Source of the DNA: Nitrospira sp.
GTDB taxonomy: Bacteria > Nitrospirota > Thermodesulfovibrionia > Thermodesulfovibrionales > SM23-35
Length of the DNA stretch: 6,677 nt
Direction of reading: 5' to 3'
Assembly (NCBI GenBank): GCA_016873595.1
Contig: VGWZ01000108.1
Span: 1-6,677, forward strand
Shown one piece after another: positions 1 to 5,766 of this stretch. Numbering within the stretch: position 1 is the first letter of the stretch; every line of letters starts with the position of its first letter. Below the pieces are notes generated by a model that saw only the letters and a list, made by a program, of their open reading frames with translations, was not told the DNA's origin and made no database searches. The position numbers and the translations under genes were made by a program.

Positions 1-683
1 ACCCCTGTTCTTGGCCTTACATGGAAATTATCTGCCCAATTATGGATCATGGTAAAAAACAGTTTCCCGCCTTTTTTCACAAAGAATTCAGAGACCCCAA
101 TATGTATCCCTTCTGCGTCACTCTTGGAAAGGGTACAGCCAGTTATTACTTGGAGTTCTGCGCCTTCTTCTACAATAATCATGTTATGAACATTTTGACT
201 CACGTGACTTTCGGCAACAAGTAAACATGCCTGCACAGGATATTCAAGTTTTTGATGAGGGAAAACCCTTATGAAATATCCATGGGTCATTTTAAGCTCG
301 GATTGAGCAGTGTATTTGTCCTGATCTACTGAAACAGCTCTCCAGTAATAGTCTTCCAGCCAATCATATTTACTAAGAGCATCTGTCGTACTCATTATTT
401 CAAGCTTGCCCTCGTACATCTTATTTATCCGTTCATAGACAACGGAGTGGTCAACCTGCATATACGAGCCTGACCTTGCTTCTTCTTTTACATCAATGCC
501 GGTCATAAGAGCAGCTTCTTTGGCCTGCTGATTCAGGCTCTCAAGGCTCTCAATTCTTCCTCTTTCAATATGCTGACTGTAACGAAGAAGGTCTATATCA
601 GGACCAAGGGCTGCTTTCTTTTCTTTTGCACCTTCAGCTTTTTTCCTTATATCAGACAGGTATGTTTCATTTATTCCTGGCAT
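1..683 (-). CDS. sufB: SufB/SufD-family Fe-S scaffold protein, N-terminal part, cut by window edge
   Basis: Reading the minus strand from the ATG at 683-681 gives 227 stop-free codons to the window edge; the C-terminal half lies outside. The protein starts MPGINETYLSDIRKKAEGAK and later has segments such as HNMIIVEEGAELQVITGC and HVRPRTG, typical of the beta-helix core of SufB/SufD proteins. In this family the protein partners SufC and is the scaffold on which [Fe-S] clusters are assembled in the cytoplasm. The start overlaps the end of sufC by 13 bases, with a G-rich AGGGGGTG (697-690) six bases upstream, so translation is probably coupled to sufC. The short N-terminus and the sufC-then-sufB order resemble the minimal two-gene SUF (SMS-type) systems of anaerobes and archaea rather than sufABCDSE operons; this is inference, since genes beyond the edge are unseen. 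The conserved C-terminal cluster or SufD-contact residues cannot be checked. Confidence 0.88.
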   Translation of the reverse strand, partial: MPGINETYLSDIRKKAEGAKEKKAALGPDIDLLRYSQHIERGRIESLESLNQQAKEAALMTGIDVKEEARSGSYMQVDHSVVYERINKMYEGKLEIMSTTDALSKYDWLEDYYWRAVSVDQDKYTAQSELKMTHGYFIRVFPHQKLEYPVQACLLVAESHVSQNVHNMIIVEEGAELQVITGCTLSKSDAEGIHIGVSEFFVKKGGKLFFTMIHNWADNFHVRPRTG

Positions 684-1411
684 ACTAAACACCCCCTATA
701 ACCGCTTCTCTTAATTTCTGATAGAATGTCCTTAGGGTTTCCCTGACATTTTATATTTCCATCAAGGAAAATGCTCCCTCTGTCGCCATTTACATAATCG
801 AGGATATACCCGGTGTGAGTTATAATTATGGCTCCTCTCTTCGGATCTTTTATCCTGTCCTTCCCCAAAAGCCGATTTATAGATTCTCCAACAAGGGCGA
901 TATTCTCAATATCAACACCAGACTCAGGCTCATCAATAAGAACTAAATCAGGCCTTTGAACCATAAGCTGTAATAACTCTGAGCGCTTCATCTCACCACC
1001 AGAGAAACCTTCATTAAGGTTTCTGTCTAAATGTCCTGACAGATTAAGCTTTTCAGTAAACTCGAGAATTTTTTCTTTACTCACCTTGTCATTAGAGATT
1101 ATTTCAATGAGCTTCCTTAAAGTAACACCTCTCACCGTGGGTGGACGCTGAAAAGAAACTCCTATACCAAGCTTTGCTCTTTCATATACATCTTTATCAG
1201 TTATATCCTGCCCTTTAAAATATATTCTTCCCTGCTCAATTGCGTATTTTGGAAATCCCATCAGGGTCATAATGAGAGATGTTTTGCCAGCTCCGTTAGG
1301 CCCGAAGAGTACTTGAACCTCTCCGTAATTCATTGAAAAATTCACGCCTTTCAGAATCTGGACATTACCAACAGAAACCCAGAGGTCCTCTATCCTTAAC
1401 ATCTCCTGCAT
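671..1411 (-). CDS. sufC: Fe-S cluster assembly ATPase SufC (ABC-type, soluble)
   Basis: This is a 246-residue ABC ATPase, the usual SufC length. Visible motifs are Walker A GPNGAGKTS (37-45), Q-loop glutamine at 88 (SFQRPP), signature FSGGEMKR (136-143), Walker B LVLIDE with catalytic Glu161 followed by PESGVD, and the H-loop histidine at 199 (IITHTGY). The SGGEMKR and DEPESGVD forms are SufC-like rather than transporter-like, and no permease gene is adjacent. In known SUF systems SufC hydrolyses ATP to drive conformational change in the SufB-type scaffold during cluster assembly. The start at 1411 is supported by GGAAGGAG six bases upstream; the alternative Met4 has no properly spaced site. 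The C-terminus ends GYRGCLVCQE, a Cys-x2-Cys pair whose codons overlap the start of sufB. It is first in a leftward operon with sufB and diverges from the formate dehydrogenase genes. Confidence 0.95.
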   Translation of the reverse strand: MQEMLRIEDLWVSVGNVQILKGVNFSMNYGEVQVLFGPNGAGKTSLIMTLMGFPKYAIEQGRIYFKGQDITDKDVYERAKLGIGVSFQRPPTVRGVTLRKLIEIISNDKVSKEKILEFTEKLNLSGHLDRNLNEGFSGGEMKRSELLQLMVQRPDLVLIDEPESGVDIENIALVGESINRLLGKDRIKDPKRGAIIITHTGYILDYVNGDRGSIFLDGNIKCQGNPKDILSEIKRSGYRGCLVCQE

Positions 1412-1417
1412 AATCCA

Positions 1418-1427
1418 CTCCTTCCTT
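1418..1427 (-). promoter_or_regulatory. Ribosome binding site of sufC
   Basis: On the minus strand AAGGAAGGAG ends six bases before the ATG at 1411. It fixes that ATG as the start rather than the internal ATG nine bases later. Confidence 0.8.
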
Positions 1428-1466
1428 TATATGCGAGTTTTATTTTTATATTATATAATAAATAAA

Positions 1467-1496
1467 ATTATAAAACCGTATGCTCTATTTTTTCAG
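1467..1496 (-). promoter_or_regulatory. Candidate sigma-70 promoter for sufCB
   Basis: On the minus strand a perfect TATAAT (1472-1467) lies 18 bases downstream of CTGAAA (1496-1491), a four-of-six match to the -35 consensus. Transcription would start near 1460, about 50 bases before sufC. The region is so AT-rich that TATAAT words occur by chance (another is at 1455-1450), so this is only a plausible placement. Confidence 0.35.
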
Positions 1497-1537
1497 GAAA
1501 CCATTTTGCTCTTTTAGAATAATCATAGTTTTTACTA

Positions 1538-1553
1538 TAACATCAATATGTTA
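1538..1553. promoter_or_regulatory. Perfect inverted repeat, candidate regulator-binding site
   Basis: TAACAT and ATGTTA flank a four-base spacer (CAAT), forming a perfect dyad of six-base arms. The site also resembles, more loosely, the two direct-repeat copies nearer fdhA. It lies about 42 bases upstream of the candidate sufC -35 box and about 100 bases upstream of the candidate fdhA promoter. The arm length and spacing would suit a dimeric helix-turn-helix regulator. It is not an FNR consensus (TTGAT-N4-ATCAA), and no regulator gene is present here to assign. Confidence 0.4.
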
Positions 1554-1648
1554 AAATAACTCTAATTTTTTTATATATGAAAGCCAGGATATGAACCCTC
1601 TCTATTTATAGGTTTATTTAAATAATTTATAAATAATATGGCGTTTTT

Positions 1649-1667
1649 ACCTTGACATCATTAGTTA
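1649..1667. repeat. Direct repeat copy 1, candidate operator overlapping the fdhA -35 box
   Basis: ACCTTGACATCATTAGTTA matches copy 2 (1696-1714) at 17 of 19 positions, with starts 47 bases apart. Each copy has imperfect dyad symmetry of the form TTRAC-N7-GTTA. This copy contains the TTGACA of the candidate fdhA promoter, so a protein bound here would occupy the -35 region. An operator role is inferred from position and repetition only. Confidence 0.5.
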
Positions 1668-1681
1668 AATATATTTATATA
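1652..1681 (+). promoter_or_regulatory. Candidate sigma-70 promoter for the fdhAB operon
   Basis: A perfect -35 box TTGACA (1652-1657) is followed after 18 bases by TATATA (1676-1681), a four-of-six match to the -10 consensus. An AT-rich tract (1605-1640) upstream could act as an UP element. A start near 1688 would give an untranslated leader of about 200 bases. The -35 word sits inside a repeated motif whose second copy has TTAACA instead, so TTGACA may belong to an operator rather than a promoter. Confidence 0.4.
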
Positions 1682-1695
1682 TAGTCGTTGTTATT

Positions 1696-1714
1696 ACCTT
1701 AACATCATCAGTTA
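1696..1714. repeat. Direct repeat copy 2, candidate operator downstream of the fdhA promoter
   Basis: ACCTTAACATCATCAGTTA differs from copy 1 at two positions (G to A and T to C). It would lie at about +8 to +26 relative to the inferred fdhA transcription start. With copy 1 it brackets the core promoter, a layout often used by repressors. No binding protein can be named. Confidence 0.5.
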
Positions 1715-1740
1715 GTATTAACATGTATGGATTCGTAATA

Positions 1741-1821
1741 ATAGGTGGGGTTTGTTTGGTATTTTGTATTATGAATTCTCCTCAACCAATTCGTTTCTTT
1801 TTTCAACACTCAAACACCTAT
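1741..1821 (+). other. Potential folded 5' leader element of fdhA
   Basis: ATAGGTG (1741-1747) and TTTG (1751-1754) are complementary to CACCTAT (1815-1821) and CAAA (1811-1814), giving an 11-base-pair stem with a GGG bulge. Inside it TTGGT (1756-1760) can pair with ACCAA (1785-1789). The fold ends about 50 bases before the fdhA Shine-Dalgarno. I do not recognise a known riboswitch consensus, and pairing this modest can arise by chance. Confidence 0.25.
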
Positions 1822-1872
1822 ACACTATTATTTACGAGATTTTGTCTTTAGTTTAGTATTAAAAACCTACAG

Positions 1873-1881
1873 AAAGGAGGT
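1873..1881 (+). promoter_or_regulatory. Ribosome binding site of fdhA
   Basis: AAAGGAGGT is a near-complete anti-16S match, eight bases upstream of the ATG at 1890, and decides the start. It also puts the twin-arginine signal at the very N-terminus, as expected. Confidence 0.9.
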
Positions 1882-1889
1882 AGAGTCGT

Positions 1890-4800
1890 ATGAATGTTAC
1901 GAGAAGAGATTTTATGAAGATCTCTGGTGTCACAGTGGCTGGTGCAACGCTGAGTCAGTTAGGGTTTGACCTTACTCCTGTGCATGCCTATGCCACTGAA
2001 CTCAGGATCAAAGGTGCAAAAGAGACGACCACAGTTTGTTGCTATTGCTCTGTGGGATGCGGTCAGATCGTTCATACCAGTGGTGGAAAGATCATTAATA
2101 TCGAAGGCGATCCTGATCAACCTACAAGTGAAGGCGCCCTTTGTACCAAAGGTGCTGGAGCCTTTGAGTTGGTGACTCATCCACAAAGACTAACCAAAGT
2201 TATGTATCGAGCTCCTCGTAGCACAAAATGGGAAGCGAAGTCCTGGGATTGGGCTCTCGATCAAATTGCCAAGAAGATCAAAAAGAACAGAGACAAAAGC
2301 TTCACCGAGAAAAATGCTAAAGGCGAGGTTGTAAACAGATGCAATGGTATTGCAGCCATAGGAAGTTGTCATATCAACAACGAGGAAGGATGGCTCTATC
2401 AGAAATTCCTCCGTTCTCTTGGCCTTGTCTACATTGAAATGGAGGCGCGTCTCTGACACAGCCCCACAGTAGCGGCTCTGGCAGAGTCGTTTGGACGTGG
2501 GGCAATGACAAATAGTTGGACTGATATCGGTGTCAGCGATTGTGTATTGATTATGGGAAGCAATGCAGCCGAAAACCATCCCATAGCGATGAAATGGATT
2601 CTTCGGGCAAAGGATATGGGAGGCAAAATCATCAGCGTTGACCCAAGGTTCACAAAGACATCAGCTAAGGCAGATATTTTTGCTCCACTTCGCTCTGGAA
2701 CGGATATCACATTTTTAGGGGGGATTATTAAGTATATCCTTGATAATGACCTCATTCAGAAAGACTATGTTGTCAATTACACGAATGCTGCCTGTATAGT
2801 AGGTCAAAAATATGATTTCAAAGATGGACTTTTCTCAGGTTACAACCCTGATAAGAGGGCATATGATAGGGCTATGTGGGCTTTTGAAAAGGACGAAAAA
2901 GGCATTGTGAAGACGGACCCAACTCTCCAGCACAAGCGCTGTGTTTATCAGCTCATGAAGAAACATTATTCCCGTTATGATTTAGACACTGTTTCTTCTA
3001 TTACAGGAACTCCGAAAGAAGACCTGATTAAGGTTTATGAGGCATACGCAGCTACCAGAAAACCGGATAAGGTAGGCACAATGCTCTATGCCATGGGCTG
3101 GACGCAACATACTGTTGGTTCTCAAAACATCCGCGCGGCATCTATTATTCAATTGCTTCTAGGTAACGTTGGCATGGCTGGAGGCGGGGTGAATGCCCTG
3201 AGAGGAGAGTCAAATGTCCAAGGCATCACTGACCAGGCGCTCCTTTTCCACATTATTCCTGGATACAACCCAGCGGTGAGGTCCTCAGATGTTAGCCTTG
3301 CAAAATATAATGAGAAAAATACCCCAAAGACAGCAGAACCCAAGAGCGTCAACTGGCCACAGCACAGGCCTAAATACATTGCAAGTTTCCTGAAATCCAT
3401 GTATGGGGCGAATGCGACAAAGGATAATGATTTTGGTTACCAGTGGCTACCTAAGTTGGATGACGGACAGAATGCCTCATGGATGTTCATGTTCGATGAG
3501 ATGCATAAGGGGAAATTTTCAGGCTTTATCTGTCTCGGGATGAATCCGGCCTGCTCCAGCCCGAATGCCAATCATACGAGAGAAGCACTTTCCAAACTGG
3601 ATTGGCTGGTGGATATTGATATATTTGAAAATGAGACAAGCACATTCTGGAAGGGTCCGGGAATGGATCCCAAGAAGATTAAGACTGAGGTATTCTTGTT
3701 CCCAGCCAGCATGTATGTTGAGAGGGAAGGAAGTATAACGGACAGTGGGCGAATGGCACAGTGGCGTTATAAGGCTGTAGAACCAGCAGGAGAATCAAAA
3801 GCCGATGGCCAGATTGTCCATGAGCTTTATATGAAAGTCAAAGCTCTCTACGAAAAAGATAAAAAAGGTGTCTTCCCTGATCCGATTCTTAAGTTGAAAT
3901 GGGATTATGCAGCAGACGGAAAGCTTGATCCTCATCTGGTAGCCAAGGAAATTAATGGCTACTGGCTGGAAGACAAGACAATCGGTGATAAGACTTATAA
4001 GGAAGGAACACTGGTTCCTGCTTTCCCACTTCTTCAGGCTGATGGTTCAACCTCATGTGGTAACTGGATCTATAGCGGAAGCTATACAGAAGCTGGTAAC
4101 ATGATGGCTCGTCGAGACAAGACTCCTGTAGCCACAGCAAATATCTTCCCGAAGTGGGGATTTGCATGGCCTGTTAACCGCAGAATTCTCTATAACCGGG
4201 CCTCTGTTGATCTGCAGGGGAACCCATGGGACCCAAAGCGCGCTGTTATAACCTGGGATGCAGCAGCTAAAAAATGGGTTGGAGATGTACCGGATGGGCC
4301 ACCTCCACCACTGGGGCTTGAAGGTGGGAGATTACCCTTCATTATGAAGCCAGATGGTGTTGCCTCCATATTCGGACCAGGTTTAGCTGACGGACCGTTC
4401 CCTGAACACTACGAACCTCTTGAGTGTCCTATTGAAAAGAATCCTCTCTCTTCTCAGAGGATTAACCCGACAACAGCGCTCTTCAAAGAGTATAAATTCG
4501 CTACCTGTGATCCCAAATTCCCATTTGTTGCCACCACTTACAGAGTTACAGAACACTGGCAAACCGGTCTCATGACCAGATACCTGTCCTTGCAGGTAGA
4601 GGCAGAACCTCAGATGTTCGTAGAGATGAGTGAAGAGCTGGCAAAACTCAGGGGCATTAAAAACGGAGAATGGGTACTCGTTTCGTCTCCAAGAGGAAAG
4701 GTTGAAGCTGTGGCTATTGTAACCAAGCGATGGAAGCCTTTTAAAATTGCTGGTCAAACAATCCACCAGATTGGTTTGCCTTGGTGTTACGGCTGGCTGA

Positions 4801-4952
4801 TTCCGAAGGACGGTGGGGAAAGTTCCAACCTTCTTACCCCAACCATCGGTGATGCCAACACAGCAATTCCGGAGTATAAAGCCTTCATGGTGAATATAGA
4901 GAAATTACCACCAAAAAAGGCTGCACCAAAAGCAAAAGGGAAGGGGAGGTGA
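1890..4952 (+). CDS. fdhA: Formate dehydrogenase catalytic subunit, selenocysteine-containing, Tat-exported (TGA 2454-2456 read as Sec189)
   Basis: Read through one in-frame TGA, this gene encodes about 1020 residues, close to E. coli FdnG (1015). It oxidises formate to CO2, or runs in reverse, at a Mo- or W-bis-MGD centre. The N-terminus has a Tat signal (RRDFMK at 5-10, then a hydrophobic stretch, likely cleavage after VHA at 31-33). Next come a [4Fe-4S] site, C50-x2-C53-x3-C57-x27-C85, with conserved Lys87, and the catalytic Sec189-His190 in EARL-U-HSPTVAALAESFGRGAMTN. Arg438 in NALRGESNVQG matches the family's active-site arginine. The C-terminal part (from about residue 880) looks like the molybdopterin-dinucleotide-binding domain. 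It ends in a basic Lys/Ala/Pro tail. The TGA is not a broken gene: homology continues without a gap in the same frame, TGA sits where this family has Sec or Cys, and a hairpin follows. Mo versus W cannot be decided. It is first in an operon with fdhB, five bases downstream. Confidence 0.97.
2454..2503 (+). promoter_or_regulatory. Selenocysteine UGA and bacterial SECIS-like hairpin
   Basis: The TGA at 2454-2456 is followed by an extended hairpin. Its outer stem is GCCCCAC (2461-2467) with GTGGGGC (2497-2503), seven perfect pairs. After a small internal loop comes an upper stem 2471-2479 with 2483-2491 (nine pairs including two G-U), closing on the loop GGC (2480-2482). The loop G lies 24 bases past the TGA, within the spacing known for bacterial SECIS elements, and loop G residues are typical of SelB sites. 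In known systems SelB bound here delivers Sec-tRNA to the UGA. The exact register of the upper stem is my hand fold; E. coli fdnG has a slightly different apical loop. Confidence 0.88.
4943..4952 (+). promoter_or_regulatory. Ribosome binding site of fdhB, overlapping the fdhA stop
   Basis: GGGGAGGTGA encodes the end of the FdhA basic tail and its TGA stop, and also serves as Shine-Dalgarno five bases before the fdhB ATG. This arrangement favours translational coupling of the two subunits. Confidence 0.8.
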
Positions 4953-4957
4953 TATAA

Positions 4958-5692
4958 ATGGCAGGAAAAACATTTTTAGTTGATACAACGAAATGCACAG
5001 CCTGCAGAGGATGCCAGGTGGCTTGCAAGCAGTGGAATAAAAACCCTGGGACGAAGACAATTCAGCGCGGAACCCACCAGAACCCAGAAGATCTCTGCTT
5101 TTCCACCTTCAAATTAGTGAGATTCAGCGAAATGGAAGAGAAGGGTAAAATCAATTGGTATTTCTTTGCTGATCAGTGCAGACACTGCATTGAACCACCG
5201 TGCATGTACACTGCGCAGGGTTTAGGGTATAAGTCTATCATCAGGGATGAGAAAACTGGGGCCGTACTTTTTGACCCAAAAGTAAAAGTAAAAGCAGCAG
5301 ATTTTAAGACAATAAAGGATTCCTGTCCGTGGAATATTCCCCGCAGGGATGAAAAGACAGAGGGAATAGCAAAGTGCACTATGTGTATTGACCGAATTAG
5401 AGAAGGGCTGCTGCCAGCCTGTGTGAAGGCATGTCCTACAGGTACAATGAATTTTGGAGACCGTGACAAAATACTCGACATGGCTCAGAAGAGCCTGAAA
5501 GAGCTTAAGGCTGTATATCCAAAAGCCAAGCTTCTCAATGCCGAGATACTCAGGACTGTCTTCCTGGTGGTTGATGATCCTCAGAAGTACCATAAATTTG
5601 CTGCAGTGGATGACCCTACAGCAATAACAAGGATTGCAGCCATCAAGAAACTCATTCAGCCCTTTGTGAGTCTATCACGCTTCATTGGGTAA
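4958..5692 (+). CDS. fdhB: Formate dehydrogenase iron-sulfur (electron-transfer) subunit
   Basis: This 244-residue ferredoxin-type protein carries electrons from FdhA to an external acceptor. Cysteine groups are C13-x2-C16-x2-C19-x3-C23, C74-x2-C77-x4-C82, a lone C123 (SCPWNIPRR), and C140-x2-C143-x11-C155-x3-C159. That is 12 ligands, enough for three [4Fe-4S] clusters. E. coli FdnH (294 residues) has four clusters and a C-terminal membrane helix. Here the fourth Cys of the second motif is replaced (MYTA at 83-86), most of the third motif is absent, and no transmembrane segment is visible at the C-terminus. This matches the soluble periplasmic FdhAB of Desulfovibrio. There is no signal peptide, so it probably crosses the membrane bound to Tat-exported FdhA. 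C47 is an additional cysteine of unknown role. The gene lies five bases after fdhA and ends 20 bases before a terminator. Confidence 0.94.
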   Translation: MAGKTFLVDTTKCTACRGCQVACKQWNKNPGTKTIQRGTHQNPEDLCFSTFKLVRFSEMEEKGKINWYFFADQCRHCIEPPCMYTAQGLGYKSIIRDEKTGAVLFDPKVKVKAADFKTIKDSCPWNIPRRDEKTEGIAKCTMCIDRIREGLLPACVKACPTGTMNFGDRDKILDMAQKSLKELKAVYPKAKLLNAEILRTVFLVVDDPQKYHKFAAVDDPTAITRIAAIKKLIQPFVSLSRFIG

Positions 5693-5712
5693 CTCTTTGA
5701 TAAACAACGTAT

Positions 5713-5753
5713 ATAGCTTGTTTCGGGGAATCCCCGAAACAAGCTATTTTTTT
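5713..5753 (+). terminator. Strong rho-independent terminator after fdhB
   Basis: A perfect 16-base-pair stem (5713-5728 with 5732-5747) has a GC core of CGGGG/CCCCG and a three-base loop AAT. It runs into a tract of T (5747-5753). It should end most fdhAB transcripts. The opposite strand lacks an equally clean T run (AAAAA at 5754-5758 gives TTTTT only on the far side), so plus-strand action is favoured. Its end lies only 13 bases before the fdhE start. Confidence 0.9.
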
Positions 5754-5766
5754 AAAAATTATTTTT

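Larger units (their letters stand above)
1412..1889. other. Divergent AT-rich control region between sufC and fdhA
   Basis: This stretch of 478 bases separates two divergently transcribed operons and has no credible gene on either strand. It is strikingly AT-rich, with runs of A/T around 1440-1470 and 1605-1640. It contains candidate promoters for both directions, three related copies of a motif with core ACATCA (around 1538-1553, 1649-1667 and 1696-1714), and a 1741-1821 segment whose ends are complementary. A ten-base word TTAGTATTAA occurs at 1712-1721 and again at 1853-1862. No tRNA, CRISPR or insertion-sequence ends were recognised. Confidence 0.75.

Noticed and set aside
21..224. Plus-strand 67-residue reading frame near the left edge
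   Set aside because: It lies antisense within the sufB coding sequence, which has clear family motifs on the minus strand, and it has no ribosome site.
1538..1553. FNR/CRP-type box assignment for the perfect dyad
   Set aside because: The N4 spacing is similar, but the arms TAACAT/ATGTTA do not match TTGAT/ATCAA, and no regulator is encoded here, so only an unnamed site is reported.
1412..1889. A small protein gene or tRNA in the intergenic region
   Set aside because: Stops are frequent in all frames, no start has a ribosome site with a meaningful frame, and there is no tRNA-like cloverleaf or CCA-type acceptor.
2454..2456. TGA as a true stop, making fdhA a pseudogene or two separate genes
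   Set aside because: The frame is unchanged on both sides, the residue is the known Sec position with the expected flanking sequence, a SECIS-like hairpin follows, and the ATG at 2505 has no ribosome site of its own and would start inside the active-site domain.
1959..2755. Antisense and alternate-frame reading frames within the first part of fdhA
   Set aside because: They overlap well-supported fdhA coding sequence, have no recognisable domains, and look like shadows of the real frame.
5173..5593. Antisense reading frames of 102 and 123 residues over fdhB
   Set aside because: They mirror the conserved Cys-rich fdhB frame and have no convincing start signals.
5697..5715. TTGATA and TATATA as a promoter for fdhE
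   Set aside because: The two boxes are only seven bases apart, far too close for a sigma-70 promoter, and transcripts would run straight into the terminator hairpin.
5713..5747. The long perfect hairpin as a mobile-element end or a CRISPR repeat
   Set aside because: It occurs once, has no flanking duplication or transposase, and is followed by a T tract just after a stop codon, which a terminator explains fully.
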